64,000 bases of DNA from Apoda limacodes (lineage: Eukaryota; Arthropoda; Insecta; Lepidoptera; Limacodidae), in the NCBI GenBank assembly GCA_946406115.1, contig OX291544.1:11160001-11224000 (forward strand), read 5' to 3'. The stretch's first letter is position 1, and each line of letters starts with the position of its first letter. Under the pieces are notes generated by a model. It was given only the letters and a program-made list of their open reading frames with translations. It searched no databases and was not told the origin of the DNA. Positions 1 through 13,000 of the stretch are shown here, piece by piece. The translations under genes and the position numbers were made by a program.

Positions 1-2
1 TG

Positions 3-254
3 TTCTCTATTTTAAATGATCAGAACTCTTCATTTTATTTAAAATCTAGGTTTCAGTATCTTGATTCTTCGCACGACCGATCACTTCGTTCTTCTGACAG
101 CCTTCTCCTTGCCACGCCTCGTCACCGCTCTGGGTATGTTTCAAATTATTTTACTATCCATGCTATAGGGTTCTGGAACGCACTTCCCAAGGACATCCGC
201 TGTGCTAAATCTACAGGTGTCTTCAAACAGAAGTTAAAATATTTTTATCTTTAA
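3..254 (+). mobile_element. LINE ORF2 C-terminal fragment
   Basis: The frame starting at base 3 is open to a TAA at 252-254 and ends in a pattern typical of the tail of non-LTR retrotransposon ORF2 proteins: a basic stretch, then IHAIGFWNALPKDIR, then FKQKLKYFYL. The FWNALP-type motif lies just after the reverse transcriptase and thumb regions in Jockey/CR1-like elements. The left part is cut off by the window edge. It is a dead 5'-truncated copy, not a host gene. Confidence 0.7.
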
Positions 255-1282
255 CAATTTCAAAATTAAATGTTTCTGTGTACAGTTTCAGGCTTCTAGT
301 GATATTATTCTGTATATAATTTTTTTAGAAAAAACTGGAGAACAAGAGAAAAGAGAGTATACCACCTTGAGGTACGCCAGAGGTGAGTTCACACCAATCT
401 GAGACTAGACTGTCAATCCGGACAACTTGTTGGCAACCTCGCCGATATGTAGAAAGATATCTTGTTATATTTTAGTATGGCCAGTATAATGTCATGGTTG
501 ACAGTATTGAAGGGATTGGAAAAATCAATCAAGACCACAACCGACACCAAGACTTCTTCGATTCCATCACGTATGTCCTTTGTGACTTTCTCTTATATCA
601 CTTAATTAATGCAAACGTGAACTAATTACTAAATAATATGCCCTACTCTTAAAACTGTGCTAATTAGGTTTCATTACACGACTGCCCAAAAAAGGATTTT
701 TATTTTAGGGTTCATGTTTTATGTATGTGTTGAAACGTGATAACGAAATATAAGTAAGTTTTCTTTTACCTTCTACTGATTGTTTAACCTAAATACCTAT
801 CTACTAATGGACTACAATTTAGGTGGATATACCCAGTTGCACGTGTAGTGCTAGCAATAAGTCTAAGGTCTATATGGATGCACTGCAAACTGAACGCCGC
901 TCAAAGTGCGCTGCACACTTGACGGTAAACTGAATCGTGTATGGCGGTCATTCATTAGTAATTATTTGACTAAGCTAGCAACTCTGATTTTTGACTGATT
1001 TCTACTTTCATAGTATTTTTTTTATTTTCTGTAAACACGCCGCACTTCGTTTTAAGATAGTAAAACTGAAAAAAAATCTAATGGCTTTTACCAACAATAC
1101 AGACATCGTAGTGAAATTTATTTTAAAATAAAATGTATATGCTTAGAATCATAATTTAATACCGTTTTTCGGAATGATTTGTAGGAGTCGTTAAACAACA
1201 CGGCAATTTGCGTTTTTGTTGCCAGTGCTCACTTACCTCTTCCCCGATCTGATCGTATTTATAGCATACAATACCATTCTAA
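255..1282. other. non-coding, no gene seen
   Basis: AT-rich DNA following the LINE fragment. No open frame longer than about 60 codons with protein-like composition and no structured repeat was recognised. Confidence 0.5.
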
Positions 1283-1468
1283 CTGACCCAGCAGACGTTG
1301 TTCTGCCCTATGTGCTTCAGGGCGCAGTGGCGAGTTACAGTGAAATTTACCTCAGAAAAAACACTTCGATGTGCCAAGTTTCATGGTGATCGGTCAAACA
1401 GTATCTGAGTTCATCGATCTTATACGCACGCACACACACACCCACACACAAACACACACACACACATA
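1283..1468 (+). mobile_element. RTE-like retroposon tail with CA microsatellite
   Basis: The text GCAGACGTTGTTCTGCCCTA followed by a stretch of the type 'tgccaagtttcatggtgatcgg' and ending in an ACAC-rich run (1425-1468) resembles the 3' end of RTE-type retroposons common in Lepidoptera. The simple repeat end and lack of coding frame fit a 5'-truncated copy. Family is inferred from memory of the motif. Confidence 0.45.
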
Positions 1469-2103
1469 GCAATACAATCCAAAATTACCGATTTGATTGA
1501 CATTTGTGAAGTCACTTTCATTCAGATCAGCCATATCTGTCGATGCATACGAGTCGCAGTAGAAGGTAGTCGATCGATAGCATGGACATTATTGCGCTAA
1601 TGTGTCATAGGGCTCTCTGCTATCTCTAATCGCTGTTTTACTGCACATCAAATTTGTGTTGTTTACAGACGGCAAATATTGCTGCGAAGATGTCACTGTC
1701 AGTAATAGAGACGCTTATTACATGGCCAAAGGAATTGTGTCAAAATTATAACCAATAGATGGAATGACGATAGAAAAATTGGTCCAATGCAATACAACTT
1801 AATCATGCACATGCACTACTAAGAAAATCCCATTTGCTGCAGTTCTAAATTATCCATTCAATATACATATTTACAATTGTTGTGCATAATTAGTTACATT
1901 TGCGTCCGATAGGCGCTATGCAAATTGCATACAAACTGCTTACGATTACGTTACGAATATTTTTTCGATAGTGATTCGTGCTTACGCTACGGCCAAAAAT
2001 ATCGATATCTATCGATTGATAATGTCGCTTTTCGAATCTCTAAACAGTGTGACCAGACTTAGCAGGATCCTACTATTTTAGCAGGATTTGGCTCAATTTA
2101 CCA
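1469..2103. other. non-coding, no gene seen
   Basis: AT-rich stretch with no plausible coding frame. Close to the right end the word AGCAGGAT occurs repeatedly (about 2058-2085 and again near 2299), a short degenerate repeat without further structure. Confidence 0.45.
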
Positions 2104-2275
2104 GCGGGTGGATTCCGTAAAATGACAGCTAACAATTCTCGTTTGAAATCCATAGAAATAAGATATACATTGCGCATTTGAAATGACGTATGAAATTCAT
2201 CGATTGTCGCGAAACCGCAATGTATTTCTTATTTCTTTCAAAAAAGGTTAGCAATCTTTTACGGAATCGACCCGC
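2104..2275. mobile_element. 172-bp foldback MITE
   Basis: The segment begins GCGGGTGGATTCCGTAAAA and ends with the imperfect reverse complement (TTTTACGGAATCGACCCGC). Inner segments are also complementary: AAATAAGATATACATTGCG near 2155-2175 against CGCAATGTATTTCTTATTTC near 2216-2235. Almost the whole unit folds back on itself, as in a non-autonomous DNA transposon. No target duplication was resolved. Confidence 0.6.
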
Positions 2276-2835
2276 AGGTTAATGATATCTGGTTTATAGC
2301 AGGATCGGAATATCTGTCATCGGCATTTAAAATTACTTTAAAAAATTATAATGAAGATTTTAACGGAGAAAGAATGAAGATTGGTTGATTGAGAAATATG
2401 TAAAACGATTCAATAAATAAAATGGCGCCAAAAAGTGATTTCTGAAAAAAGTGTGACTCGTGCCTTTTTCGAAATGACGGGTTCAATTGTTTATTGACAC
2501 ATTTAAACCCTAGCTAGACCAGTGTTAAGAGGCTTCTAAGCTAGAAATTTACTAATACGGACGCGCACTCCGTGCATTCATTGTGTAGGTACTAGACGCC
2601 GCACACTGTAAGAAAATTTCTCGTGACAAAATGTATGCACAGAGTACCCGTCCGGCACGTACGAGAATTTGTCTATCGGAAATTTCTCTTAATATCCGTC
2701 GGCCTTACCCTGCCGGCTAGCAGAATCATATGTACTTTTAAATGGTCACACTGTAAAAAGTTTTTAAGGTTATGTATGATGAAATTATTCTTTTGAAGTT
2801 ATTACATTATTGTGAAAACTTAGGCGTTTTTAACA

Positions 2836-3597
2836 ATGATTTCGTCTTTAATGGGAATAATTGTGAGAAACACTGTCTCATCAAATGTCAAGTGTCTGTA
2901 TGCTTCCGTAGTCTTAGTTAATAAAACAATTCACACATCTCCTCCTTCTAGCGACTTAATGGAATTTTTCGATACTAAAAAGAATTGGGGAGAAACAAAT
3001 ATAAGAGTTGGCAGAGCATGGAGATTGGATGAATTAAGGATCAAATCCAATACAGATTTACACAAGTTGTGGTATATTTTGTTAAAAGAGCGAAACATGT
3101 TATTTACAATGGAACACGAATGTAAAGAACAAACTAGATTATTTCCAAATCCCGAAAGAATAGATAAGGTTCAAGAGTCAATGAGTAATATTGAAACTGT
3201 AGTCAGAGAACGGAATGTTGCTTATCATGAGCTTGAGACTGGAGAAACTGGGGAACGTCCTGTACAAGAAGTAGTCAACTTGATAGGTTTACCTGAAACT
3301 TATGTCAAATCTGAGTATCATATTCCTAAATTTATGAATAAAAAATGGGTGAGACCCTATCTTGAACATGGTTGGATTAATAGTCTAGCAGTTAAGAAAT
3401 TTAAAAGGTTATATAATGAGAAACAACATAATGAAGAAAGAAAAGCACGAAACAGAGATTTCAACCATGTCCAACAATTGCTAAAACGTTTTCCAAATAT
3501 GGACATGGCAAATTTAAAAGCTGAATACCCTAATGTTGATATAGAAAAAGCTAAAAAAAGCAAGAAGGCTAGGGGACATTATGTTCCAAAATATTAA
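2836..3597 (+). CDS. mRpL47: mitochondrial ribosomal protein L47 (uL29m)
   Basis: A single-exon 253-residue protein of the MRP-L47 family, the mitochondrial version of bacterial ribosomal protein L29, a component of the large subunit of the mitoribosome near the exit tunnel. The family signature is clear: FFDTKKNWGE at 44-53, then WRLDELRIKS (62-71) and LHKLWYILLKERNML (75-89), then PNPERIDKVQESM (105-117). The first 35 or so residues are rich in hydrophobic, hydroxylated and basic residues, fitting a mitochondrial targeting peptide. The C-terminal third is strongly basic, as expected for rRNA contact. The ATG at 2836 lies in an AACAATG context and is the first of the frame. It converges with the minus-strand gene ending at 4097, leaving a 500-bp gap. 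Length is close to animal orthologues. Confidence 0.93.
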   Translation: MISSLMGIIVRNTVSSNVKCLYASVVLVNKTIHTSPPSSDLMEFFDTKKNWGETNIRVGRAWRLDELRIKSNTDLHKLWYILLKERNMLFTMEHECKEQTRLFPNPERIDKVQESMSNIETVVRERNVAYHELETGETGERPVQEVVNLIGLPETYVKSEYHIPKFMNKKWVRPYLEHGWINSLAVKKFKRLYNEKQHNEERKARNRDFNHVQQLLKRFPNMDMANLKAEYPNVDIEKAKKSKKARGHYVPKY

Positions 3598-3995
3598 GAA
3601 CTTTGATAGTAGTGTTTAGAATCATAAGTACCTATTATTGGAGGAATATATGAGAAGGAAAAAAGGTTAAAAAAGGAATCTTGAAGGAGTACTCACATCA
3701 GTATGATTTTTAAAATACAATATGTCTTAGAATTTGCTATGTGCACATAATGTTGGCAACTAGTGAAAACCTCATAATTTTTTACAATAGAAAAACATTA
3801 ATGAACAAAGAGCAGTATTGCAGCCAAGGTTTTTTAATAAATATAGTTGACATTATTTGCATTCAAATGCAATGTTGGTCAGATATAGATGAGTTAAAAG
3901 GTCTTCTTGCCATAACTGCCAAAAGATTTAAGAAAATCAATTAACAAGGATTTCACTAGTTGCTGACAATGAACAGTCTCTGACATTTGAGTGAA

Positions 3996-4015
3996 AATAA
4001 ATTCTACAAAATAAA
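3996..4015 (+). promoter_or_regulatory. polyadenylation signals of mRpL47
   Basis: Two AATAAA hexamers (3996-4001 and 4010-4015) lie about 400 bases after the mRpL47 stop, just before the convergent gene begins its 3' end. They are the first canonical signals downstream of the gene. The 3' UTR between 3598 and 3995 contains no convincing frame. Confidence 0.5.
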
Positions 4016-4096
4016 TGTTTATATTGATTACTTCCTTTAATTCTATAAAAACAAAAAAACACTAGTTATTAATCAAGACAACTTCTGAGGTACTAA

Positions 4097-7000
4097 CTAT
4101 AAACTTAACAATCCTATATTATCAAAAATTGTGAAACTTTCTGGTAAACTTTTACTCTTTTTCATTTCTGACAAAATCAACATCAACTCCTTCAGCAGAA
4201 GGAAAATAGTCCTGTATTTCTTTATAAAATTTTCTGTTACAGAATATGATTGATGTTCAAAAACTAAGCCACAATCATCAATATTTTCTGTTAACATTAT
4301 CTTCTCATTAAGCCTATCCAATGTTTCTTGTACATCCTGAACACTGTAAGCATCTAAATAAGCTTCTAATATTGTATAAAAAGCATGTACAATATGATTT
4401 TGTGTTATTTCAGTATTAATTTTTTCTGGACTTAAATGTAACTTTGAGTAAACAGTTATATTTTCTTTAGGGTTTGTTGGATTTGAAAAACATTTTTTTG
4501 ACAGATAATTTAAAATATTTTTTACTTTTCTTTTTTTCCATGAATATCTCTTTGAGGTATCAATCTGATTTGCTTCTTCAGGTATTGTCTTCCATTGACA
4601 TGTCTTAACAAATTCCACTAAATTTCTGAGAAAATCAGAATCTGGAGTGGAGAGCACATTATTAATATGAATAGTTCCCACTAAATATTGCATGTAAGAT
4701 GGTTGTATTCTTTCAATCACTCCTAACATTGAAGTATGAGGTATCTCTGAAAAAAATAATGTATTACAAAAAACTTAACAAGAAACAATCCTGAAATAAT
4801 TCCCTAATAAATTACAGATTTACATTCATAGGCGAAAAAAATGGTTTGGCCAAAATAATTAAGCTAAGTAATTTACTGATTGCTTTGTTCTGTAATCATA
4901 TTAAACATTAATTTACTCTAAGCAAAAACATTTCTTCAGCATAAATTCCTGCTTTGAATTTGATTTCTGTATTCATATTTTTTAGTAGTTAGTAGGTGTA
5001 CATTTTTTTAATAATTGTGTTTGTATGCAATAGAAGTGGGAGTGAAAGGTATACCGGTGAAAGCCAGAAGATATACTACAAATTGTTTACCTGATGTTTA
5101 GTAGAAATTTCTGATAAACAACAATTTTATAAAAATCTCAGCCATGGCTTGCTTGTTTGTACCCTGCACATGCCTTTTCATAGAGAAAAGAGGCTTAGGC
5201 CATATTCCACCGTGTTGTGCGAAAGGCGGATGTTGTTGAGCTAGTGGCCACTCAACTATCAGAATTTTCAAGCCACCAACAGGGCCACACAAAGTGGTTC
5301 ATTTTCTAAGTTCCTCAGCACAGTCACCCACCCAATTACTGACGTTATCCAGTGTATCTACTTTTTATATCATTCCAACAGACAATGTAATTGTGCCATA
5401 AGATTCTCAATGTATGCATCACACAGAGAAACCAGTAATTATTGCAAAAACTTCTTTTTATTTCAGTCCTTGAAACATTCAACAAAATAATTATCAGGCT
5501 TTTATTTCAATATTATATTTTTATATTTTGACACCGAAAAAGCTGAAAAAAAACATGATCAATATGAAGTGAATATTAACCTGAAATAATTTTGTAGAAG
5601 GCTTTAGCAAAGGCTGTACAATATTTTCCGATGTTTGGAAAGTCACTATTTGAATTGTTTTCACATGAGTAAAATGTTTGAATCATTGTATTTAGCCAAG
5701 CCTGCAACAGAAAATATTGTTTTGTAATGTAATATCTAGTTGTGGTCCCTTTAGAATTGCTTCTTTCACTACAGTGAATGTCAAGTCAAAGAAGAAACAT
5801 AAAGGGGCTGCGCAATACAGGTGCAGCATGATTATTTATACAATTTTTTTAAAACTAATATAGTTTGGGGAAAAAACAAATGGTGTTTAAATTAAGGGCA
5901 ATGGAAAAAGTGACATTGTAACAACATTGGTCTCATTGACTGACAACAGCTCAGCAGAAGAATTAATGATGTATTAAAACTTTTAATTTTGTATATGGGA
6001 TTTAACATTTTTACAGTTTTGACTACATTTTTCACTTTTTGCTCAAACTTATAGTCAATGCCTAGTGTATAGTAATAACAACAAACTTTAATAATTAAAC
6101 TGATTTTCATGACAAGCGAACACCTTAAAAATCATAGGCATTTTAACAAGGTCACATTTAAATTATTTAACATTAAATACAATGGACCAAGTGCTTTGGT
6201 AGAGCGTGCGGCTGCCATGTTAAGGTCTCAGGTTCGATTCTTGGTGAGGGACAATCATATTGTTACAATTTGTCAATAGTAAAGGTGTCTCGCCTCTGGT
6301 TTGTGCCCGGTACGCGATAGACTCACCACCTATCATGTTTGCAGATCGGAATTCCTTCAGTGAAACGTAGATATTACGGGCATACATTCCTAACATTTCT
6401 GACCGGGTGGTCAGGGTCAGGTTGGTGATACATGATAGTATTTATTTATCTATTAGAATACAAAAAATTAAAACCACTCAGTAAGGTACTTTAGACATAT
6501 GAATTTCATACTTCAGATCTGGCCTATATCTTAGCGTTAAATGTAGCATTTATTTTCAAGCGAACTCTCGGAGATCTTATTTGTGAAAAAAGAAACTTTT
6601 AATTTGACACTCAAAATAAATACTATACAAAGCATATACTACAAAAAGGTTTTTTACTCAGGTTGACCTATAGCCAGCACTACAGCACCGTTATCTGTTA
6701 GCCCTACGGAGGCGTGTTCTCATATCGTTCGCAACCTTTCTCAACCTAACCTAACCGTCTGGTCGGAAATTTTCACACCTGTGGCCATCCTCATATAAGC
6801 AGATAGCAGTAACGGTTTCGAGAAGTGTATTTGATGGTGTAGATCAGTGGTTTTTCTTTTTCAATCCTAATCAACCCTTCTGGAGTATTCTCCCATTCAT
6901 CGGTACCTCTGCAATAGTCCGCAGATGACGACGGTGCAGTCAATATAATCCTTGAAAAATATTAGTGAATGTGGTATGGCGTAAAGAGAAGAGTTTTCTA

Positions 7001-10000
7001 TAATCGGCCTTATAGCATTTAGCCGCGACCTACGGTTTTGGTCAATAGAAACAATAATGTTGTTTTAAATGAAGTCTTAAAGGGGTTTGACTGTACTTAC
7101 AACCATAACTTTAATATGTTCCTCAGGATACTTTAGATATACTATGTAAACAAACAACCTGAGAATTTGTCGGCAGTTACTGTTTACAGCTCCAGTACAT
7201 AGAACGTCATTCGACCACAAAATGTATGCCATAAGAGGTTTGTGTGACCTCATTATGTGTAGGCCCAAGTTATTTGTGTATCTGAAAAACAATACAAGAC
7301 ATATATGAAGCAATAATGTGTTTAAGAATGCAATAACATCTCATGCCAGCACGCGTAATATGGTCGTCAAAATAAATGATATTTCGATTATGAATACAGA
7401 ACCTAATTAATCTCTAAAACGACTGTAGCACTAACTATGTGCAACTCTTTGTCTCCGTTGTGCGCTTGTGGTACCAATTATGTACCAGACTGAATTGTTT
7501 GGCTCTCTCTCAAATGGAGTGAAATTAGGACAAAGTTATATTTTGAGCAATAAGACAACAGATTTGGAATGAATGAAGCTTTCAATTTCGAAGAACGAAC
7601 TAAAAAAAATCAAAAATGGGATTGGTTAAATAAAATTCGGCCAAGTGTTTGCCAAAGGTTTCGGTAGCGCCAGCTGGTTTCAAACAGAGGCGGCTCGTCC
7701 TAAGGAGCGCTGGTGCAGCGCACTCCCATAAATAATTATCTACTTAAGAAACAATATTTTTAGATTTTACCTAAAATAATTAATTATTATGCTTCTATTA
7801 CTCTTTAAAGTAAAATAGCACTTAACTAAAACATTCTGTACACACACAGTTCACTAAAGATTTAGTATGGAATTGCACTGAGGAGACTGTGTGTTACTAA
7901 GCAGAGCGCTCCTATGAAACGAATTTCAGTACAGAGACTTAAAGCTAAAATTCACGAGTGTGAAAGAGAAATTTCGAAACAGTCTCACACGTGAAACAGA
8001 AGATTTTGTATGAAATATTAGCAAAATATGGCGCGCCGCTCCTAGCCCGTTGCCAGCTTGAACCTCGCGGCGCGGCGGGGGCCCCGCCTTCAGTCCGACC
8101 GACGCGGGCGCGCTGTTGTCCCTCTTGCTTATCACAACAAATGTTTAAGTTCGGGCGCGAGTTTTTGATTAACAAATTAAATAAATACAAACCTACATAA
8201 ACATAACAGTTTGTTTATTTTCTAATATGTTACTATAGCAAAATATTATTGTGATGTGATGAACAGTGCTAAAAGATTTTAGTAATTTAGTTTGAAATAA
8301 AGACAAATGGTCACAAAATGTGACACGAAAGCATACTCGCTCGACGCGCGTTTGTAGAAGCATAATAAAAGGTTAGCATTTAATAAGCAATTCCTCTTTT
8401 GTTTTTGTTTTTGAGTGAACACCCATTAAAACTTGTCACGAGCCGCCTCTGTTTTCAAATATACTAACCAACTTAAATTCTAAGAAACAATTAACCGTTT
8501 TCTTAAAGATGGCGATAACTATTTTTAGGATTCCATATGTCCCAACGAAAAAATGGCGGTACCTACCCTTAGGATAACTTATATATCTGTCACAGTCAAT
8601 TCGCTTCCAATCTACTGGACCGATTAAGTTGAAATTTGGTACACAAATGGGTTTCTTTGACACTTTTACAGAGGTGCAACGTTAATGAAGGAAATATTGA
8701 ATGTGGGGTTTACTTTTGTTGGTAAATAAGAAAATTTAAAACATGTTTGGCAAACTGTAAGTACCCTGTGTCATATATCAAACACATGGAAGTTTCAACA
8801 CTAAAACCCGACTAAGCAAGTTTTATATCTTATTTAGTTATTCAAGTCTATTGTCTTAAAAAGTAATTGAGAGATAAGTCAACGGACAATTTAATTGTTT
8901 TTTAGAATTCTATTAAGTACGGAACCACTGGTGCGCGAGTCCATCTCGCACTTGACTGGTTTTTTGGCTTGGGGTCAGCTCAAAACGAGACGCGAAATGA
9001 AGCGACTTGAAGGTGCAACAAGCTACACACGATACCTCCGTGCTGCGACTTTTGTGCTCTCACTATAATTTGTATCTTTTTTCTAGTAAACAAGGTCCAT
9101 AATGTGTTGCTATCTCAAAAGTGCCGCGTCGCGTCTCGGTATGAGCTGACTCTCAACAACTCAAGGATTTTTAAGGACGGATATTTGCTGCAACAAGCAT
9201 TGTATTTACTTATTAGGGTTCAAGAGATATAATACGAAATGCCCTAATTTTTTTACATACATTAGATCGTTTTTTTTTTAAGCTTAAGGTCCGTCTGATG
9301 GTAAGCGGTCACCGTAGCTTATGGACGCTTGTAACATCACGCGTTGCCAACCCTTCAAAAATCCAATACCTTCTTTCTTGAAGAACCCCATACTGTAGTC
9401 CTTAGAGAAAACCTTGGCAGGGATCTCATTCCACAACCCAAGCGTTTGCATCACTCGCGCGTTGCGACCTTTCAGAAATCTAATAACTTATTTCTTGAAG
9501 AAGCCCATACTGTACTTAGCAGGGAGCTCATTCCGCAACCCAAGCGTTCGCGGCAGGAAGTTTCTCTGAAACCTCACTGTACGCGACCATTTCGGTTCTA
9601 AAGTGTGAGAATGAATTCCCTGCCGATAGCGAGCGGTGCGATGGTAGAAAGTAGCCGTGGGCATCATTTCGAACAACTCCTCAGAACACATCCCGTTGTA
9701 CAAACGGTAGACATACACATAGTGAGGCAAAGTGTCTCCTTAGACTTAAGGGCTCGATACGGCAAGTGAGTTTGGGATCGTAGACAATTCTCACAGCTCG
9801 TAGTTGAACCGAGTCAAAAGGGGAAAAGCTGGTATCCGCATGCACCTGCCTGGAGATGGCAGCAGTACTCCATAAGGGGTACTGGGCCGAACGTGCGACT
9901 TGTAAAGCACCACGTCTGCCCCGACGTGAAGTAATGCCTGGCTCTGTAGCGTACACCAAGGTTTTTGGAAGCCAGCTTCACCTTCTTGCAAATGATCTCG

Positions 10001-13000
10001 AAACTGAACATCGCTAGAGATGTCAACACCAAGGATTCCAATGCTCTTAGAAATGGAGAAGAGAGTGTTCTGGAATTGTGGGACCACAGTGAATGGGGTT
10101 TTCTTAGTGGTGAACTCACAGACTTGGGTCTTTGTAAGGTTAAAAAGGATCAAGTTTTCCTTTCCCCAGAGACCTTGGACAGTGTGGTCTTGATTTGAGA
10201 CACAAGTTCTCGCGGTTTTCCTCCACAACGGAACGAGGGATGTTTGCATGACCCGTGTAATAAGCGTCTCCAGTACTGTCATCTGCATAGCGATGTATGT
10301 TGTTGATGTCCAACATGTCATTGATATGCAGAAGAAACAGCCTAGGAGACAGCACAGAGCCTTGCGAGACACCAATGCCCATGCTATCAGAGCAACTACC
10401 ATCAACTACGGCTCTTATGCGTCAGCCGGACAAAAAGCTAGCCACCCATTTGCAAAAAAATTTGTAAGATGGCAACTTTTAGAAGACACCGGTGCCAAAC
10501 CCGATCGAACGCCTTCGCTATGTCCAGGCTACATGCCAACGCCTCCCCCTGACTCTCAATGGCTGGTGCCAATCGGTGTGTCAGACTTTTGACCGTGGCA
10601 AAAGCAATAGTGACAGTTATTGACCAAGTCGTGTTGTTCTAGGTATCTTAGAAGCTGTGCGTCTATCACACGCTCCATAACCTTGGAGAGGAAGGAGGTA
10701 ATAGCGATAGGCCTCTTATTCGATGGATCTGATCTATCGCCTTTTTTGGGCACCGGCTGCACATTCGCAGTCTTCCATGAAGGCGGAAAATGCCTAGTGT
10801 GGTAGGAAAGCGCGAAGTAACGCCCGCCGGATCTCCCGCTGTGTTATGGAGATTTCCGGCATGGTCTCACCGCACCACGGTATAGTAGGTGGTACAACGC
10901 CTCCGTCGTTCATATTCAAGTTAGAGGCAAAGAGACTGCCCTGTAGATCGGCTTCCTCTTTTGTACTATGGGCCAAGTCACCATCGGTCTTTCCCAGTGG
11001 TCGTAACGACGGCTGGCTAAAGTTCGCTTCGGCAGCTTTAGCATGCGACCAGAGCGATAGCTCGCAAATCGCCCACCTATTTTGCCAATGAATTGGAATT
11101 TAGCTCTGGCAGTAGCTATCTTACTGAACCTCGAGGCAATATTTAATTTGCGTTTTACCCAGAAATCTTCGGATCCTTATTGTTACTAGCCGTGGTCCAA
11201 GCCGCATATGCAGTTTGCTTTAGTATTTTAGCTTCTCTGCAAGACCTATACAACGGTCGTTTTTTGACGCCGATAGTTACTCGCGGTTTAGGAATATTTA
11301 GAGTTTTTGGCAAATTTTTTTTTCGACGTTTAACTTTACAGGTCTGACAGATAACAGATAGACAGCATAGGCTTAGTAATAGGAAGGGACTGAATGGCGT
11401 GACTGTTAGTAGTTGTGATTGCGATGATGAAGAAGGCTTTTCTCATGGTAGTCGAACATATAGGGACAACTATTATTGTTAGAATTTTTGAATTAAAGTT
11501 GTCTTAACTTTGATGCCGCACAGTGCGGCTCACTGCCTATCACATCAGTGGCACGGAATATCATTGGTGAAACGTGGATGTTACGAGGTGTGTTAACGTA
11601 CGTTACATGGCGTTCGTAATATCTCTGTCTGACCTCTGTTAATCATAACTGTGTTCCCGGTTAAATATTGGCTAGCTTAATTGCTCGTTTGGTACTTCTT
11701 AAAAACATAAATGTAGTATAAAGTAGTAAACATGATTAACTACGTAAATACTTACAACTTTTGTGACGCGATTTAATGGGATTAAAAATCCACAGATCAT
11801 TGATTAGGTACGTCGCCAAATTATTAACGAGAACCCTAGCGGAATGTGTTGACAATTCTTTAATCTAGCACTAGGGTTCTTTTGAATACTTATTTAGCGC
11901 TTATCACAATTGGTACCTAATAAGTAATTTGTCGATTTTTGACACCATTATTACCCATGAACTTAAATACATACCAAGGGACTAATTTTTTTTAAATCAG
12001 AATTAGTTGATAGGTGAAAAAACCAAGATTAAAAATTTGAGCTCTTATTTTCTTACCTTGAATGCCATATACCAAGATCAAATTGCAAAAGTTCAATAAT
12101 ACTTGCCAGAACAGCCATGAGCCTATTTATTCTTTCTGGTCTTTCAAGTAATTCAAAAATTTCAAATTTCTCTTTTTGCCAATGCAAGCCCTTTACACTT
12201 TGTTTCATTTCTTCTGGAATATTCTCATATTTATCAACCAGTGGCTCATCTTTGCTCTCCTTGCTAATTTCGTACTCCATTCTGTTTAGACAATATTTCA
12301 CAATACCCTTTTCACATTCAAAACTGGTCCTATTTGTAAAGGTATTCTCTTTTAGATCCATAGAAGAAGTTAGGAAATTTAAGTAGCAACTTCTCAGTCT
12401 TTTCATTACACAAGGTGGATGGGTACTAAAATTTTGTGCCAAGATTTGTTGACATTTACCAATCAGGTATGAAATGGTATAGCCTGCATAGTCGTCTTCA
12501 TGAGCATTCTGAAATTAAAACTTAATAAAATCAATATGTATTTCAATGTCAAAGTTTATGATTGAATAATAAATTATCAATAAATGATTGAGCACATTTT
12601 TTTATTTTAATTATAAATAGGCAGGTAACTAAGCTTTTTTTATCTTTCAAATGAACTAAAAAAATAAAATAAATTCACGCAATTAAATTACTTTAATCAG
12701 TTCATGTTTGTATGTTTAACATCAAGGATTTTATCCCAAAAAGGGGGCAACCAGTGTAGTGGCTGAAGACACACCCGAAAATTGCTTCATCGTAAGGACT
12801 AGGCTAACAATGTGATTGAATGGAAAAATAAGTACAACAAGCGTAACATACGTGATTTTAATTGTAAGAAGTTTGCATTTAATTTTTACGCAGTCATCAA
12901 AAGTAATAAACTCATGAAAAACAAAATTGAAATAGCGGGAAGTATAGAAAACAATGCCACTGCCAGATATATGATGAATTAAAAAGTTTTGGCTAAAGTT

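Noticed and set aside
5892..6110. 72-codon minus-strand frame
   Set aside because: Lies in intron 4 between good exons, no acceptor/donor in phase, composition not protein-like.
7926..8200. Overlapping frames on both strands in a GC-rich block
   Set aside because: They lie in the core of the hAT MITE and arise from lack of stops in GC-rich DNA.
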